A DNA stretch of 64,000 nucleotides from Fervidibacter canadensis. GTDB taxonomy: Bacteria; Armatimonadota; Fervidibacteria; Fervidibacterales; Fervidibacteraceae. The DNA lies in assembly GCA_041446545.1 (NCBI GenBank), contig JBGOEJ010000008.1, forward strand, positions 69,817 through 133,816, in the 5' to 3' direction. This document shows, piece after piece, positions 42,955 through 52,001 of the stretch; position 1 is the first letter of the stretch, and each line of letters starts with the position of its first letter. Position numbers and translations under genes: made by a program. The notes below the pieces were generated by a model. The model ran no database searches. It saw only the letters and a program-made list of their open reading frames with translations, and was not told where the DNA came from.

Positions 42955-44067
42955 TCAAGGCGCGCCTAATAGGCGCTCTGACACGGACGCTTTCGCCTTC
43001 TGCTCTGTTTCGCCCAACCAGCGTCGGATTTCCTTGCGACGGATTTCGCCCAAAAGTTCGTCCAAATCGCCGTCCAAGATGTCCTTCAGGCTGTAGAGGG
43101 TGATGCCGTAGCGGTGGTCAGTGACGCGATTTTGGATGAAGTTGTAGGTGCGGTCTTTGTCGCTTCGGTCGCCCGACTTGATTTGTTCGCGGCGTTGCCG
43201 CTGCAAAGCGGCTTCTTGCTCTCGGCGTTGCATCTCCAAAAGACGCGTCCGAAGGATGCGCAACGCCTTCATCTTGTTTTGGTGCTGGCTGCGTTCGTCT
43301 TGGCACTCCACCACAATACCCGTCGGCTTGTGGCGGATGCGGACGGCTGTCTCGTTCTTTTGCATGTGTTGACCGCCAGGTCCTGAGGAGCGGAAGGTCT
43401 CCATCTCCAAATCTTCCTCCCGCAACTCCACCTCGGCTTCTTCGGCTTCGGGCAACACAGCGACAGTGGCGGCGCTGGTGTGGATGCGACCTGACGATTC
43501 CGTAACGGGCACGCGCTGGACGCGATGGACGCCACTTTCGTAACGCAGCAACTTCCATGCGTCTTTGCCGCTGATGTGCAAGATGACTTCCTTGTAACCG
43601 CCCAAGGCTGAGGGGCTTTCGTAAACGATTTCCGCCTTCCAACCTTTTCGCTCCGCATAACGCAGATACATGCGACAAAGGTCACGGGCAAAAAGCGCCG
43701 CTTCCTCGCCGCCCGTGCCTGCCCGAATTTCCATGACGACATCCTTTCCCTCGTTGGGGTCTTTGGGCATCAAGGCTTCCGCCAGTTCGGCTTCCAAGGC
43801 TTCCCGCTGGGGGACGATGGTGTCCAGTTCTTCTTGCGCCAGTTTCAGCAAATCTTCGTCGCTTTCCGTCGCCAAAATCTCCCGGGCTTGTCGTTCCCGT
43901 TCCAGAAGTTGTTTGTATTGGCGGTAGCGTTCCACGAGGGGCGCTAATTCGCCGTAACGGCGCATCAAGGCTTGCAGTCGCCCCGAATCTTTGGCGGTTT
44001 CGGGGTCTGTTAGTTGCGCCTCTATAGCGGTCAGTTCCTCTTCCAACGCTTCCAATTGCTGTCGCAT
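42955..44067 (-). CDS. prfA: Peptide chain release factor 1
   Basis: 370 residues. Reads UAA and UAG. The codon-recognition tripeptide PVT is in RVPVTESSGRIHTSAATVAVLPE, and GGQ catalyses peptide release: GPGGQHMQKNETAVRI. The usual is GAGGQHVNKTDSAVRI, so this segment is divergent. The methyltransferase prmC that modifies the Gln is not in the window. SD GGTGAGAGG. Confidence 0.95.
   Translation of the reverse strand: MRQQLEALEEELTAIEAQLTDPETAKDSGRLQALMRRYGELAPLVERYRQYKQLLERERQAREILATESDEDLLKLAQEELDTIVPQREALEAELAEALMPKDPNEGKDVVMEIRAGTGGEEAALFARDLCRMYLRYAERKGWKAEIVYESPSALGGYKEVILHISGKDAWKLLRYESGVHRVQRVPVTESSGRIHTSAATVAVLPEAEEAEVELREEDLEMETFRSSGPGGQHMQKNETAVRIRHKPTGIVVECQDERSQHQNKMKALRILRTRLLEMQRREQEAALQRQRREQIKSGDRSDKDRTYNFIQNRVTDHRYGITLYSLKDILDGDLDELLGEIRRKEIRRWLGETEQKAKASVSERLLGAP
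42962..42976. repeat. Short GCGCC-N5-GGCGC hairpin, copy 2
   Basis: Inside the last codons of prfA (encoding RLLGA). Same hairpin as at 25731 and 63263. Confidence 0.35.
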
Positions 44068-44147
44068 AGCCTCTCACCGTCAAGCCTCAATTGTCGTGCG
44101 CTAATAGCCACTCCAAGCGTTCCCGTCCAAAGCCTTTCGGTGTGGGG

Positions 44148-45002
44148 TTAGCGGTAGGCGGAGACACCTTCCAACCGCAAAAGTTCGTTCAAAGCAGCCA
44201 GAGCCACTTCCAGTTGTTTTTCGTCGGGTTCACGGGTCGTCAGTTTTTGTAGCCACAAGCCGGGCAAGGAAAGCCAATGCCACCACGCATGCAAAGCACC
44301 CAGCCGCAACAACTCAAAACTTACTCCCGCCACGACAGGCAAAAGGGCGATGCGAATCGCCACGCCTTGCCATCCTCCGACGGGTAGAAAGGCGAACAAG
44401 ACAACTTTCACCAACAAAACGAACAAAACAAACGCTGTCCCGCAGCGAGGATGTTCGGGTGGGAAAGGCTTAAGCCCTTCCACCGTCAAATCGGCGGCAC
44501 GCTCAAAGGCATGGACGGCTTTATGCTCCGCCCCGTGATAGGCGAACAACCGCTGCGCTTCCTCCGACCTTCCCACGAACCAAAGGAACGCGGTGAAGAT
44601 GCCCAGCCGAGCCAACCCTTCCAAGAGGCTAACTTGCCATTTGTCAGGCAATGCCGAACGGGCTGCCAACCAATGGGGCAAGGCGATAAACAAACCCAAA
44701 GCCAACACCAAACCCAAAAAGGCTTGCCCGGCGAAAGCGGAAGGTTCAGCGACCTTTTGTTCTTCCTCTGGCAACGCCATCTGCAACGCAAGGCGCATCG
44801 CCCGCAAGCCCAGAGCGAGGGCGTCATAAAGGGCAAGAACGCCCCGCAACAACGGGAGCCGCCAGAAAGAGGAGCGCTGCGGGAGCGGTTCGCTATGGAC
44901 GACGATATCGCCCTTAAAGGTGCGCACCGCCAACGCCATGAAGCGATGGCTGCGCAACATCACGCCCTCATACACCGCCTGCCCACCGATGGTCAAGGGC
45001 AT
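44148..45002 (-). CDS. DUF1385 family membrane protein
   Basis: 284 residues. IGGQAVYEGVMLRSHRFMALAVR, LPLLRGVLALYDALALGLRAM and YHGAEHKAVHAFE...CGTAFVLFVLLVKV match DUF1385, a membrane family of unknown function with conserved His, Glu and Cys. It is commonly encoded next to rpmE and prfA, as here. SD AGGTGA. Confidence 0.92.
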   Translation of the reverse strand: MPLTIGGQAVYEGVMLRSHRFMALAVRTFKGDIVVHSEPLPQRSSFWRLPLLRGVLALYDALALGLRAMRLALQMALPEEEQKVAEPSAFAGQAFLGLVLALGLFIALPHWLAARSALPDKWQVSLLEGLARLGIFTAFLWFVGRSEEAQRLFAYHGAEHKAVHAFERAADLTVEGLKPFPPEHPRCGTAFVLFVLLVKVVLFAFLPVGGWQGVAIRIALLPVVAGVSFELLRLGALHAWWHWLSLPGLWLQKLTTREPDEKQLEVALAALNELLRLEGVSAYR

Positions 45003-45026
45003 CTAAGTCACCTGCCTGTTGCCGGG

Positions 45027-45290
45027 CTATGACCGTCGGCGGCGAGGACGAGTCTCCGTCGGGGTGGCTTGTTGAGTTTGGCGGGCAGCAGCACGGCGGC
45101 GTTCAAACTTTTCAATCCGCCCCATCGTGTCCACATAGCGCCGCTCCGTCGTCTGCCCTTGATACCACGGATGACACGCCGAACAGACTTCCACATGCAG
45201 CATCGGTTTTGTAGAGCGGGTCTTCCAAGTGTTGCCGCAGGCGCAAACGACAGTGCACTCCACATAGTCGGGATGGATGCCTGCCTTCAC
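45027..45290 (-). CDS. rpmE: Ribosomal protein bL31 (zinc form)
   Basis: 87 residues. MKAGIHPDYVECTVVCACGNTW...HVEVCSACHPWYQG; the zinc-binding Cys at 16, 18, 36 and 39 indicate the C+ form. The C-terminal tail is basic and longer than usual. Its start overlaps the stop of the upstream membrane-protein gene by four bases. Confidence 0.95.
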   Translation of the reverse strand: MKAGIHPDYVECTVVCACGNTWKTRSTKPMLHVEVCSACHPWYQGQTTERRYVDTMGRIEKFERRRAAARQTQQATPTETRPRRRRS

Positions 45291-45652
45291 GACTCCTTCC
45301 CTCCTTCCCTTGTTTGCCTAATTTCTTGCTCTTGCCAATTTGCCAACCAAACCGTTCCAAAGCCACCAAGCAAAGCAGGGATGGCGCCACTAAGGGAAAC
45401 CCATCGCCCCATCCCTGGGCGAAAAGCGAAGGCGATGCCTATCAGTGCCCATCCCATCGCCAGCAACAACCAACCCCATCGGTGCAAAGTCGTCGCTTCA
45501 CCGCGCCATGTCGCTGCCACATACCAACTGGCTACCAGCCAACATGGGATGGCTGATGCCCATTCACACCCTCTGGGCGAGAGCCAACCCACCAAATAGG
45601 CAATGACGACGATGCCCCCATAGAGAAGCGTGACAATCGCCAACCCTTTCAC
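45287..45652 (-). CDS. Small membrane protein
   Basis: 121 residues, GTG start behind GGAAGGGG. About four membrane helices (GLAIVTLLYGGIVVIAYLVG, WLLLAMGWALIGIAFAF, AIPALLGGFGTVWLANW). No family is recognised. The longer open frame runs back into tRNA-Ala, which makes an upstream start unlikely. It is coupled to rpmE. Confidence 0.5.
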   Translation of the reverse strand: MKGLAIVTLLYGGIVVIAYLVGWLSPRGCEWASAIPCWLVASWYVAATWRGEATTLHRWGWLLLAMGWALIGIAFAFRPGMGRWVSLSGAIPALLGGFGTVWLANWQEQEIRQTREGGKES

Positions 45653-45730
45653 GACTGCCCCTTCCCTTGCCGACGAAGAGGGAAGCATCCTTGCTTTTTG
45701 CCCCCTTCGGGAGCGAGGCGACGAAGAAAG

Positions 45731-45802
45731 TGGAGCCGCCGGGATTTGAACCCGGGACCTCCTGAATGCCATTCAGGCGCGCTCCCACTGCGCCACGGCC
45801 CC
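45731..45802 (-). tRNA. tRNA-Ala (anticodon GGC)
   Basis: On the minus strand: acceptor GGGGCCG pairs with CGGCTCC including the G3-U70 identity pair for alanine, anticodon stem CCTGA/TCAGG around loop ATGGCAT, and T-loop GTTCAAATC. Discriminator A. CCA is not encoded, unlike tRNA-Met at 8284. Confidence 0.95.
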
Positions 45803-45835
45803 ACACAGGAAGGCGCTCAACATTCTAACGCACCG

Positions 45836-46699
45836 TCAATGGGCTTGCTGCCGCTCTGAAAGACAATCCCGCAGCGCTTCCTTCCAATGGCGCAAAGGGG
45901 GCAAGCCCGCCGACAGCAAACGAACGCTCACCAACGCCGAAAAAGATGGGCGTTTCGCTTTCAAGGGTAACTGGTCGCTGGTGATGGGTTCTACCGTCGC
46001 TGTCAAGCCTGCCAATTCCACGATGGCGCAGGCAAATTCGTGCCACGAGCAATAGCCACTGTTGACAAGGTGATAAAGCCCAAACTTTTCCGTCGCCACT
46101 AACCGCACAAGATGGGCGGCTAAATCAGGGGCGTAAGTGGGGCTGGTGATTTGGTCAGTGACGACGCGTAAGGGCTCGCCCGACTTCGCCTTCGCCAAGA
46201 TGCGGTCAACGAAACTGCCGCCTTTAGCCCGACTCCCTTTGCGCCCGTAAAGGGCAGCGGTTCGGACGACGAAATGGCGGGGGCAATAGGCGCGGACGAA
46301 AAATTCGCCCAGCAACTTCGTCGCCCCGTAAACGCTTAACGGGTTGGGCACATCCAGTTCGGTGTAAGGGGCTTTTTTGCGCCCGTCAAACACATAGTCG
46401 GTGCTCAGGTGCACCAACATCGCATCCATTTCAGCGCACAAACGCGCCAAGTTGAGCACCGCTAAACTGTTCACCCGCCACGCTTCGTCGGGCATCTCTT
46501 CGGCATCGTCCACCCGCACGAAAGCGGCGCAGTTGAAGACGCAACGAGGACGCAAGGAGCGCAATGTTTCGGCGACATGAAAAAGGTCAGTGATGTCCAA
46601 CCGCTCGCGAGGGAAAGCGGCGGTCGCTTCGGAAGGGAGAAGCCGAACGACTTCGCTGCCCAATTGCCCGCTCGCTCCCAAAACGACAAACTCCGCCAT
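45836..46699 (-). CDS. rfbD: dTDP-4-dehydrorhamnose reductase-like protein
   Basis: 287 residues. ASGQLGSEVVRLLP, LVHLSTDYVFDG, YGATKLLGE (YxxxK), and RTAALYGRKGSRAKGGSFV follow the RmlD family, the last step of dTDP-L-rhamnose synthesis. Other rhamnose genes are not in the window. It lies downstream of glnD, in the same direction, with a gap of 89 bp. SD GGCGGTGA. Confidence 0.85.
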   Translation of the reverse strand: MAEFVVLGASGQLGSEVVRLLPSEATAAFPRERLDITDLFHVAETLRSLRPRCVFNCAAFVRVDDAEEMPDEAWRVNSLAVLNLARLCAEMDAMLVHLSTDYVFDGRKKAPYTELDVPNPLSVYGATKLLGEFFVRAYCPRHFVVRTAALYGRKGSRAKGGSFVDRILAKAKSGEPLRVVTDQITSPTYAPDLAAHLVRLVATEKFGLYHLVNSGYCSWHEFACAIVELAGLTATVEPITSDQLPLKAKRPSFSALVSVRLLSAGLPPLRHWKEALRDCLSERQQAH

Positions 46700-46788
46700 C
46701 GCTCTTTTCACCGCCTTTTGTGGTTATGGCTAATAGCCGCTTGGTCGCGGCGGATAGCCACTCCAACAAGATGGCAGATGGGCGTTTT

Positions 46789-49392
46789 TCACCCCAACCG
46801 CTCCCAGAGTTGGCGGGTGAGGCTGTCCAGCAAATCGTCGGGCACTTTGCCTGCACCCTTGCGGACGACATAGAAAGCGTCTTCTGCCGTCTCCCGCCAA
46901 GTGACAATTTTCGCCGTCTGAATGTCCAAACCCAGCGCGGCGATTTCTCGCGTGAGCCGATACAGCAAACCCTTTCGGTCACGGGCGACGATGTGGATGA
47001 CAGTGTGGGTTTCGGAAAGGTCATTGCGCAAAGTGATGGAACGAACTTGGACGGGAACGATGACGGGTTTGTCGTTGCGATGCAGCAACGCTTCCAACGG
47101 TTCAGCGCCTGTGAGCACCGCCAAAATCGCCTCCTGCACCCGACGGGCGCGCCCATCACTGAGGGGTCGTCCATCAGCGGTCACCCAAAGGGTGTCCAGC
47201 ACCAAAGTCGGCTCACCGGGCAAAGTGAAGACGCGTGCCGTGCGGATGTCGGCGTCGCAAGCGAACAAAGCGCCGGCGATTTTGCTAAGCATGCCCGGTT
47301 GTGGGTCGTCCAAGGCGCAGACGACGACTTCGGTGAAGCCGCTATCAGGTTCGGTCAAAACTTCCACAGCAGGCATCCGTTTTTGCCTCACTTGCTGGAC
47401 GAGGCGGCAATGGATGGCGATGGTGCGCAAGGGTGTGCTCAGCAAGTAACCAGGGGGCATTGCCTCGCAGAAGGCTTGGATTTCGGCGTCGCTGACTTCC
47501 CGCAAAGTGCGCCGCAACTCGCGGGCACGGGCTCTCGTCAAGGTCGTCAGTTGCGCTTCCTTGCCTTCCCGCTCTTGCAAAGTGCGCAGGACGCCGAAGT
47601 AAAGGTCCAGCACCATCCGTTCTTCCACTTCCGTGAAAGTTTGCTCGCTGACGCTGCGGGCATCGGCGAAGGAATGCAGAAGGAGCATCTTCAGCAAGCC
47701 TTCATCGCCCACTTCGTCGGCGACGAAGCGCAGGGTTTCAGGGGCAAAGACATCCCGCAACCGTGCGGTGGACAGCAAGATGAGATGCCATCGCACCAAT
47801 CGCTCCAACAAGGCAAGGCGATCTTCAGACAAACCCAACCGCCCGCCAATCTGCCGCGCCAGACGAAGACCGACCTCTTCATGGTCAGGTTCAGAAAGGA
47901 ATTTGCCTAAGTCATGGACGAAAGCGGCAAGGAACAAGACGGTCTCATCGCTAACGCCTGCCCAGACATCTGCCCAAGGGAATTCGCCTCGTCGTGCCGC
48001 TTCCCGCAACCGATGCAACTCGGTGACGGTGGACAGCAAATGCTCGCCGACGGTAAAGCGGTGGGCGGCATTGGACGGCACATAAAGCGCCGCCTCATTC
48101 CACTCAGGCAAGTAAGCCGCCAAAACACCCGTTTGAACCATCAACCGAAGCACTTCACCAAAAGGCGCATCGCCGTCGCCCGTGAGCACCGCAAGAAACG
48201 ATTGAGCGGCTTCCGGCGAAATTTGCGCTTGCTTCGCTTGAGGGGCATTTTCCGAGAGCCAACGCAAGAGCGCAGCGCTGGGTTTTAAGGCGTAGCGTTG
48301 GAGCAGTTCAAAGGCTTTCAGCAACCGTTCTGGAGGCTCTGGCTTCCTTTCGCCGACAGTCAAATGCCCTTTCTCGCAAAGGAAACCGTCAGGCAAAGGG
48401 ATGGTCGCATCGGCGACGAAGTGACGGACGAAGTGGAAAGTTTGGTGCAGGACAGACATCGCTTCAAAAAGTCGCCGATGAAATTGCCGCACAACCCTCT
48501 CCTCTCTGTCCTCTTCGCTTCCGTCGCTGTCCCGAAAATCAAGGGCGATGCGATGGTGATACTCCCGCAGCAACACTTCCTGTCGCCGCCCCGCTGTCAA
48601 ATGAAGCCAGTTGCGGACGCGCAAGAGAAAGTCGTAAGCATCACGAAAAGCGCTGAAACGGTCGGACGGCAGCGACCTTTTGAGACGGCGCCATGCTTCC
48701 TTCGTCGGGACGCGATGAAGGGCAGCGAGCAGCCAGAGGGCAGTCTGCCCATCCCGCAATCCCCCCGCACCTTCCTTCAGATGCGGCTCGGCGACAAAAG
48801 GCGAAGCGTGGAAGCGCTGATAAGCGGCAAGGCGCTCCCGCTCTCGGTCGCGCAAAAACCGCAGGACATCCAGCCGCTCCATCAGCACCCTTTGGACTTT
48901 TTGAGCAAGAGGTTTGTAGCCAGCGACAAAGCGAGCATCCAACAACGCCGCTTGCGTTTGCGAGTCTAAGGACGGCAAATCCGCTAAGGGACGATAACCG
49001 TAGCCGACTTTCAAGTCAGTGTTGTCCATGAAGACGACGACGAGGAGGCGAAAGCATTCCCGCAACAAGGCATCCACGAAGGGGTCATCTTCCTCCACTG
49101 GGACGAAGGCGATGTCTATGTCCGAAAAGGGCGACAATTCCTGCCGACCGTAACCGCCTGTCGCCAGCAAAGCGATTTCGCTGTGACCGGCAAGGTAGCG
49201 GTCGCCGACTTTTGCCATCGCCCGCTCCCGCGCCAACGCATAAATTGCCCGCACGAAGTTATCCAGTTGGTCGCTGATTGCCCGCGAGAACGCCCAACCT
49301 GTCACCCGTTCAGGCGGTGTTTGCAAAACTTTTTGCCGCCACGCTTTGACTTGCGCGATGAGAGCGTTCACCCTTTCCTGCCAATCCGCCAT
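46789..49392 (-). CDS. glnD: PII uridylyltransferase / uridylyl-removing enzyme
   Basis: 867 residues. Nucleotidyltransferase motif GGYGRQELSPFSDIDIAF, an HD domain (AFVHDLGKFL) that removes UMP, and two C-terminal ACT domains that sense glutamine. GlnD uridylylates PII at Tyr51. The glnB gene directly upstream in the same direction carries that Tyr. Operon with the kinase and glnB. Confidence 0.94.
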   Translation of the reverse strand: MADWQERVNALIAQVKAWRQKVLQTPPERVTGWAFSRAISDQLDNFVRAIYALARERAMAKVGDRYLAGHSEIALLATGGYGRQELSPFSDIDIAFVPVEEDDPFVDALLRECFRLLVVVFMDNTDLKVGYGYRPLADLPSLDSQTQAALLDARFVAGYKPLAQKVQRVLMERLDVLRFLRDRERERLAAYQRFHASPFVAEPHLKEGAGGLRDGQTALWLLAALHRVPTKEAWRRLKRSLPSDRFSAFRDAYDFLLRVRNWLHLTAGRRQEVLLREYHHRIALDFRDSDGSEEDREERVVRQFHRRLFEAMSVLHQTFHFVRHFVADATIPLPDGFLCEKGHLTVGERKPEPPERLLKAFELLQRYALKPSAALLRWLSENAPQAKQAQISPEAAQSFLAVLTGDGDAPFGEVLRLMVQTGVLAAYLPEWNEAALYVPSNAAHRFTVGEHLLSTVTELHRLREAARRGEFPWADVWAGVSDETVLFLAAFVHDLGKFLSEPDHEEVGLRLARQIGGRLGLSEDRLALLERLVRWHLILLSTARLRDVFAPETLRFVADEVGDEGLLKMLLLHSFADARSVSEQTFTEVEERMVLDLYFGVLRTLQEREGKEAQLTTLTRARARELRRTLREVSDAEIQAFCEAMPPGYLLSTPLRTIAIHCRLVQQVRQKRMPAVEVLTEPDSGFTEVVVCALDDPQPGMLSKIAGALFACDADIRTARVFTLPGEPTLVLDTLWVTADGRPLSDGRARRVQEAILAVLTGAEPLEALLHRNDKPVIVPVQVRSITLRNDLSETHTVIHIVARDRKGLLYRLTREIAALGLDIQTAKIVTWRETAEDAFYVVRKGAGKVPDDLLDSLTRQLWERLG

Positions 49393-49418
49393 AACGCTTT
49401 TCGGCTGCCTCCCATTCT

Positions 49419-49760
49419 TTAGGCGATAGCATCTTCGCCCCGCTCGCCCGTGCGGACGCGGACGGCGTCGTCAACGGGGGTGATGAAAATCTTGCCGTCG
49501 CCGATTTCGCCCGTTCGGGCAGCCCGCAGGATGGCATCCACGACTTCCTCCACCTGCTCGTCCCGAACGACAATTTCCAGTTTCACCTTCGCCAAAAGGT
49601 CAACGGTGTATTCAGCGCCTCGGTAGCGCTCCACATGTCCTTTCTGTCGTCCATAGCCTCGCACATCAATAACGGTCATCCCTGAAATGCCCAATTCGGC
49701 GAGGGCTTCCTTGACTTCGTGCAACTTATGGGGTCGGATGATGGCGTGAATCATCTTCAC
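49419..49760 (-). CDS. glnB: Nitrogen regulatory protein PII
   Basis: 113 residues. MKMIHAIIRPHKLHEVKEAL, T-loop YRGAEYTVDLLAKVK with Tyr51 as uridylylation site, and KIFITPVDDAVRVRTGERG. GTG start behind GGAGGTGA; the start overlaps the kinase stop (GTGA), so they are co-translated. glnD follows after 26 bp. It senses 2-oxoglutarate, ATP/ADP. No amtB is present. Confidence 0.95.
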   Translation of the reverse strand: MKMIHAIIRPHKLHEVKEALAELGISGMTVIDVRGYGRQKGHVERYRGAEYTVDLLAKVKLEIVVRDEQVEEVVDAILRAARTGEIGDGKIFITPVDDAVRVRTGERGEDAIA

Positions 49761-51013
49761 TGTCGGTCACCTCCGAGTGCATTCGCGCTGGGTGTAGGGG
49801 GTAACGCCCAACGCATTTGCTGCCACACCCAACCGAGCAAACTCCACGCCACCAGCACACCCAACCAACCACCTTTGAGCCAACCGAAAGAACCGCACAA
49901 GAGGAAAGTAAGGGTGAGGAAGAGGCAACCTCGGCAACCGCCGAACATCGCCCAAAAAATTGCCAACCAGAAGGCTGCCTCCAAAAAGGTCACCATGCAG
50001 CCACCGAGGCTTACTTCCCACTGATAACTGCGGGGCATGGGCGGGGGTGTTGGACGACGCATGGGAGGGGGAGGGGACGGCGCTGGGGGGCGGGAAACGG
50101 GGCGAGGGGACGAAGGGACAGAAGGCTGCGGCACCATCAGGGCTTGTTTGAACCCCACCACCGAGGCAAAACGGTCTATCGGTCGGATGCTCATTGCCTT
50201 CAAAATCGCCCGCTCAATGTGGGGCGAGATGTGCGGGTTGAAACGGCTGGGAGGGACAAGGGTATCGCCACGAGTGACCCGTTCAATGGCTTCGGGAGGA
50301 ACTTGACCTGTCAAGGCGAAATAGAGGGTCGCTCCCAACGCATAGATGTCCGAGCGGGGGTCAGTGATGCCTTGCCCATATTGCTCAGGGGGCGAATAGC
50401 CGGGCGTGACGGCAGCGGCGGCGCCGACCGTTTCCTTGCCAGGCAGATAACGCTTGGCAATGCCAAAGTCCACCAACACCGCCGTCCCATCAGGTTGCAC
50501 CTTGATGTTGCTGGGCTTGATATCCCGGTGGATGACGGGCGGGTTTTGTCGGTGCAAGTAGTCAACTGCGTCCAAGATTTGCAAAAAAATCCGCAACGCT
50601 TCTTTTTCGGGGAGCAGACCCCGCTTTTCCACGAGGTCTTCCAAATCGTCGCCAGCGATGAAGTCCATGACCAAATATTGCTTGCCCGTTCGTGGCTCGG
50701 TGAAGTAGTCAAAGACGCGAGGCAGGTTAGGATGGCGCAAAGTTGCCAACAATTCCGCTTCGGTGTGAAATTGGGCGGCTGCTTCTGGGGAGGTGTCAAA
50801 GTTTTCCTTGATAGCGACGGGGCGATTGTTCAGGCGCAAATCTTCGGCAAGGTAGACAGCACCCATCCCGCCACATCCTAACACCCGCAAGACCCGATAG
50901 CGCCCTTGCAAGACTTCGCCTTGACCTAACAAGCCTCGCAAGGGTTCGCCACAATTGCTGCAAAAGCGGGCAGTGTCAAAGTTGTTCCAACTGCACTTTG
51001 GGCACATTTGCAT
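49757..51013 (-). CDS. Zinc-ribbon membrane Ser/Thr protein kinase
   Basis: 418 residues. Zinc ribbon (Cys 4, 7, 18, 21), then a Hanks-type kinase: GCGGMG glycine loop near 46-51, Lys in VAIKE near 69, HRDIKPSN near 162-169, DFG near 182-184, and PGYSPPEQYG. Pro-rich linker, then hydrophobic segments near the C-terminus (FWLAIFWAMF, LFLTLTFLLCGSFG). All catalytic residues are intact. It is the first gene of the kinase-glnB-glnD unit, divergent from the sugar-isomerase gene. Substrates unknown. Confidence 0.88.
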   Translation of the reverse strand: MQMCPKCSWNNFDTARFCSNCGEPLRGLLGQGEVLQGRYRVLRVLGCGGMGAVYLAEDLRLNNRPVAIKENFDTSPEAAAQFHTEAELLATLRHPNLPRVFDYFTEPRTGKQYLVMDFIAGDDLEDLVEKRGLLPEKEALRIFLQILDAVDYLHRQNPPVIHRDIKPSNIKVQPDGTAVLVDFGIAKRYLPGKETVGAAAAVTPGYSPPEQYGQGITDPRSDIYALGATLYFALTGQVPPEAIERVTRGDTLVPPSRFNPHISPHIERAILKAMSIRPIDRFASVVGFKQALMVPQPSVPSSPRPVSRPPAPSPPPPMRRPTPPPMPRSYQWEVSLGGCMVTFLEAAFWLAIFWAMFGGCRGCLFLTLTFLLCGSFGWLKGGWLGVLVAWSLLGWVWQQMRWALPPTPSANALGGDRQ

Positions 51014-51071
51014 CCGTCGGTCACCTGTCCAAAGCGGCTTGCCCTCCGCAAATTTTGGCAGGAAGTTGTCC

Positions 51072-51100
51072 TTGACGATGAAGGGTTCTTGCCAGATAAT
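51072..51100 (+). promoter_or_regulatory. Sigma-70-type promoter TTGACG-17-GATAAT
   Basis: TTGACG (51072-51077), a 17-base spacer and GATAAT (51095-51100). It would transcribe the sugar-isomerase-like gene and possibly the following NfeD-stomatin run, with a transcript start near 51107. The best -35/-10 pair I saw in the window. Confidence 0.6.
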
Positions 51101-51143
51101 TCACGGACGCCGCAAAATGCCCGTTGACAAGGGGGTTAGGGCA

Positions 51144-51983
51144 GTGAAGTTGGGCTTTGTGGCGTTTCCGAGGCCGCCTGAAGATTACATCCCGTTCGCC
51201 GCTGAGAATGGGTTTGCCCACATGGAAATTGACCTGTTCAGTCCTCCCCAGTGGCTGGAACGCTTCCACCGCCGACGGGTGCAAGCCCTCCGCCAGCAAT
51301 TAGCCTCGGCAGGATTGACGGTCAGTTTCCATGCCGCCTATGTCCTCAACCTCGCCGATTACCTGCCTGAAATTCGGGCAGCGGCGGTGCGCTACATGGA
51401 ACGGTTGCTTTCCGTCGCCAACGAGTTAGGGGCAATTTGGGTGACGGTGCACCCTGGCTACGGCGTCGGCATTCCCACCCTTGCGTGGGTGCGGGCGTTG
51501 GCGTTGGACTGCTTGCGGTGGTCTTTGGAGCGATTGTTGCCGATTGCCGAACGCCTCAAAGTCTCGCTGGCGTTAGAAAACATCAACCCTGCCCCGCCAG
51601 GCAGCGAAATCGTCTTCTTGCTGGACACTCCCGGCGAACTTGCCCAAATCCTCTCGGAGTTTTCGTCGCCGATGCTGGCGGTTTGCTTGGATGTCGGTCA
51701 CGCCGCTGTCTCGGAAGGCTTTTCTGCCTATTGGTCGGTCGTCAAAGACCGCTGCGTCGGCTTGCATGTCCACGACAACGACGGGCATGACGACTTGCAC
51801 TTGGTGACAGGCAAAGGCATCATTAACTGGCACGAGGTCATTGCCACCTTGAAGCGGTCGGGCTTTTCAGGGGCTGTCAACGTGGAACTTTACGACGACG
51901 CCGACAAAGTGGCGGCGAAGGAATTTTTGGAACGCTTAGTTACCGACCCTGCTTTGGGGGACGGAAGTAAAAAGACGGCGTAA
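51144..51983 (+). CDS. Sugar-phosphate isomerase/epimerase-like TIM barrel
   Basis: 279 residues. Xylose-isomerase-like TIM barrel: FHAAYVLNLADYL, WVTVHPGYG, LALENINPAPPGSE, AVCLDVGHAAVSEG, and VGLHVHDNDGHDDLH with metal ligands Glu, Asp, His and Glu (NVELYDD). GTG start behind AAGGGGG; an ATG 27 bp upstream lacks a ribosome site. Metal-dependent; the true substrate is unknown. It precedes NfeD by 18 bp. Confidence 0.82.
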   Translation: MKLGFVAFPRPPEDYIPFAAENGFAHMEIDLFSPPQWLERFHRRRVQALRQQLASAGLTVSFHAAYVLNLADYLPEIRAAAVRYMERLLSVANELGAIWVTVHPGYGVGIPTLAWVRALALDCLRWSLERLLPIAERLKVSLALENINPAPPGSEIVFLLDTPGELAQILSEFSSPMLAVCLDVGHAAVSEGFSAYWSVVKDRCVGLHVHDNDGHDDLHLVTGKGIINWHEVIATLKRSGFSGAVNVELYDDADKVAAKEFLERLVTDPALGDGSKKTA

Positions 51984-52001
51984 AGAGGGCAGGCGATCAA
52001 G

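Noticed and set aside
46720..47910. 396-residue open frame on the plus strand
   Set aside because: Lies wholly antisense to glnD, whose protein has clear family motifs.
49817..50881. 354-residue plus-strand frame
   Set aside because: Antisense to the kinase; the kinase motifs on the minus strand are unambiguous.
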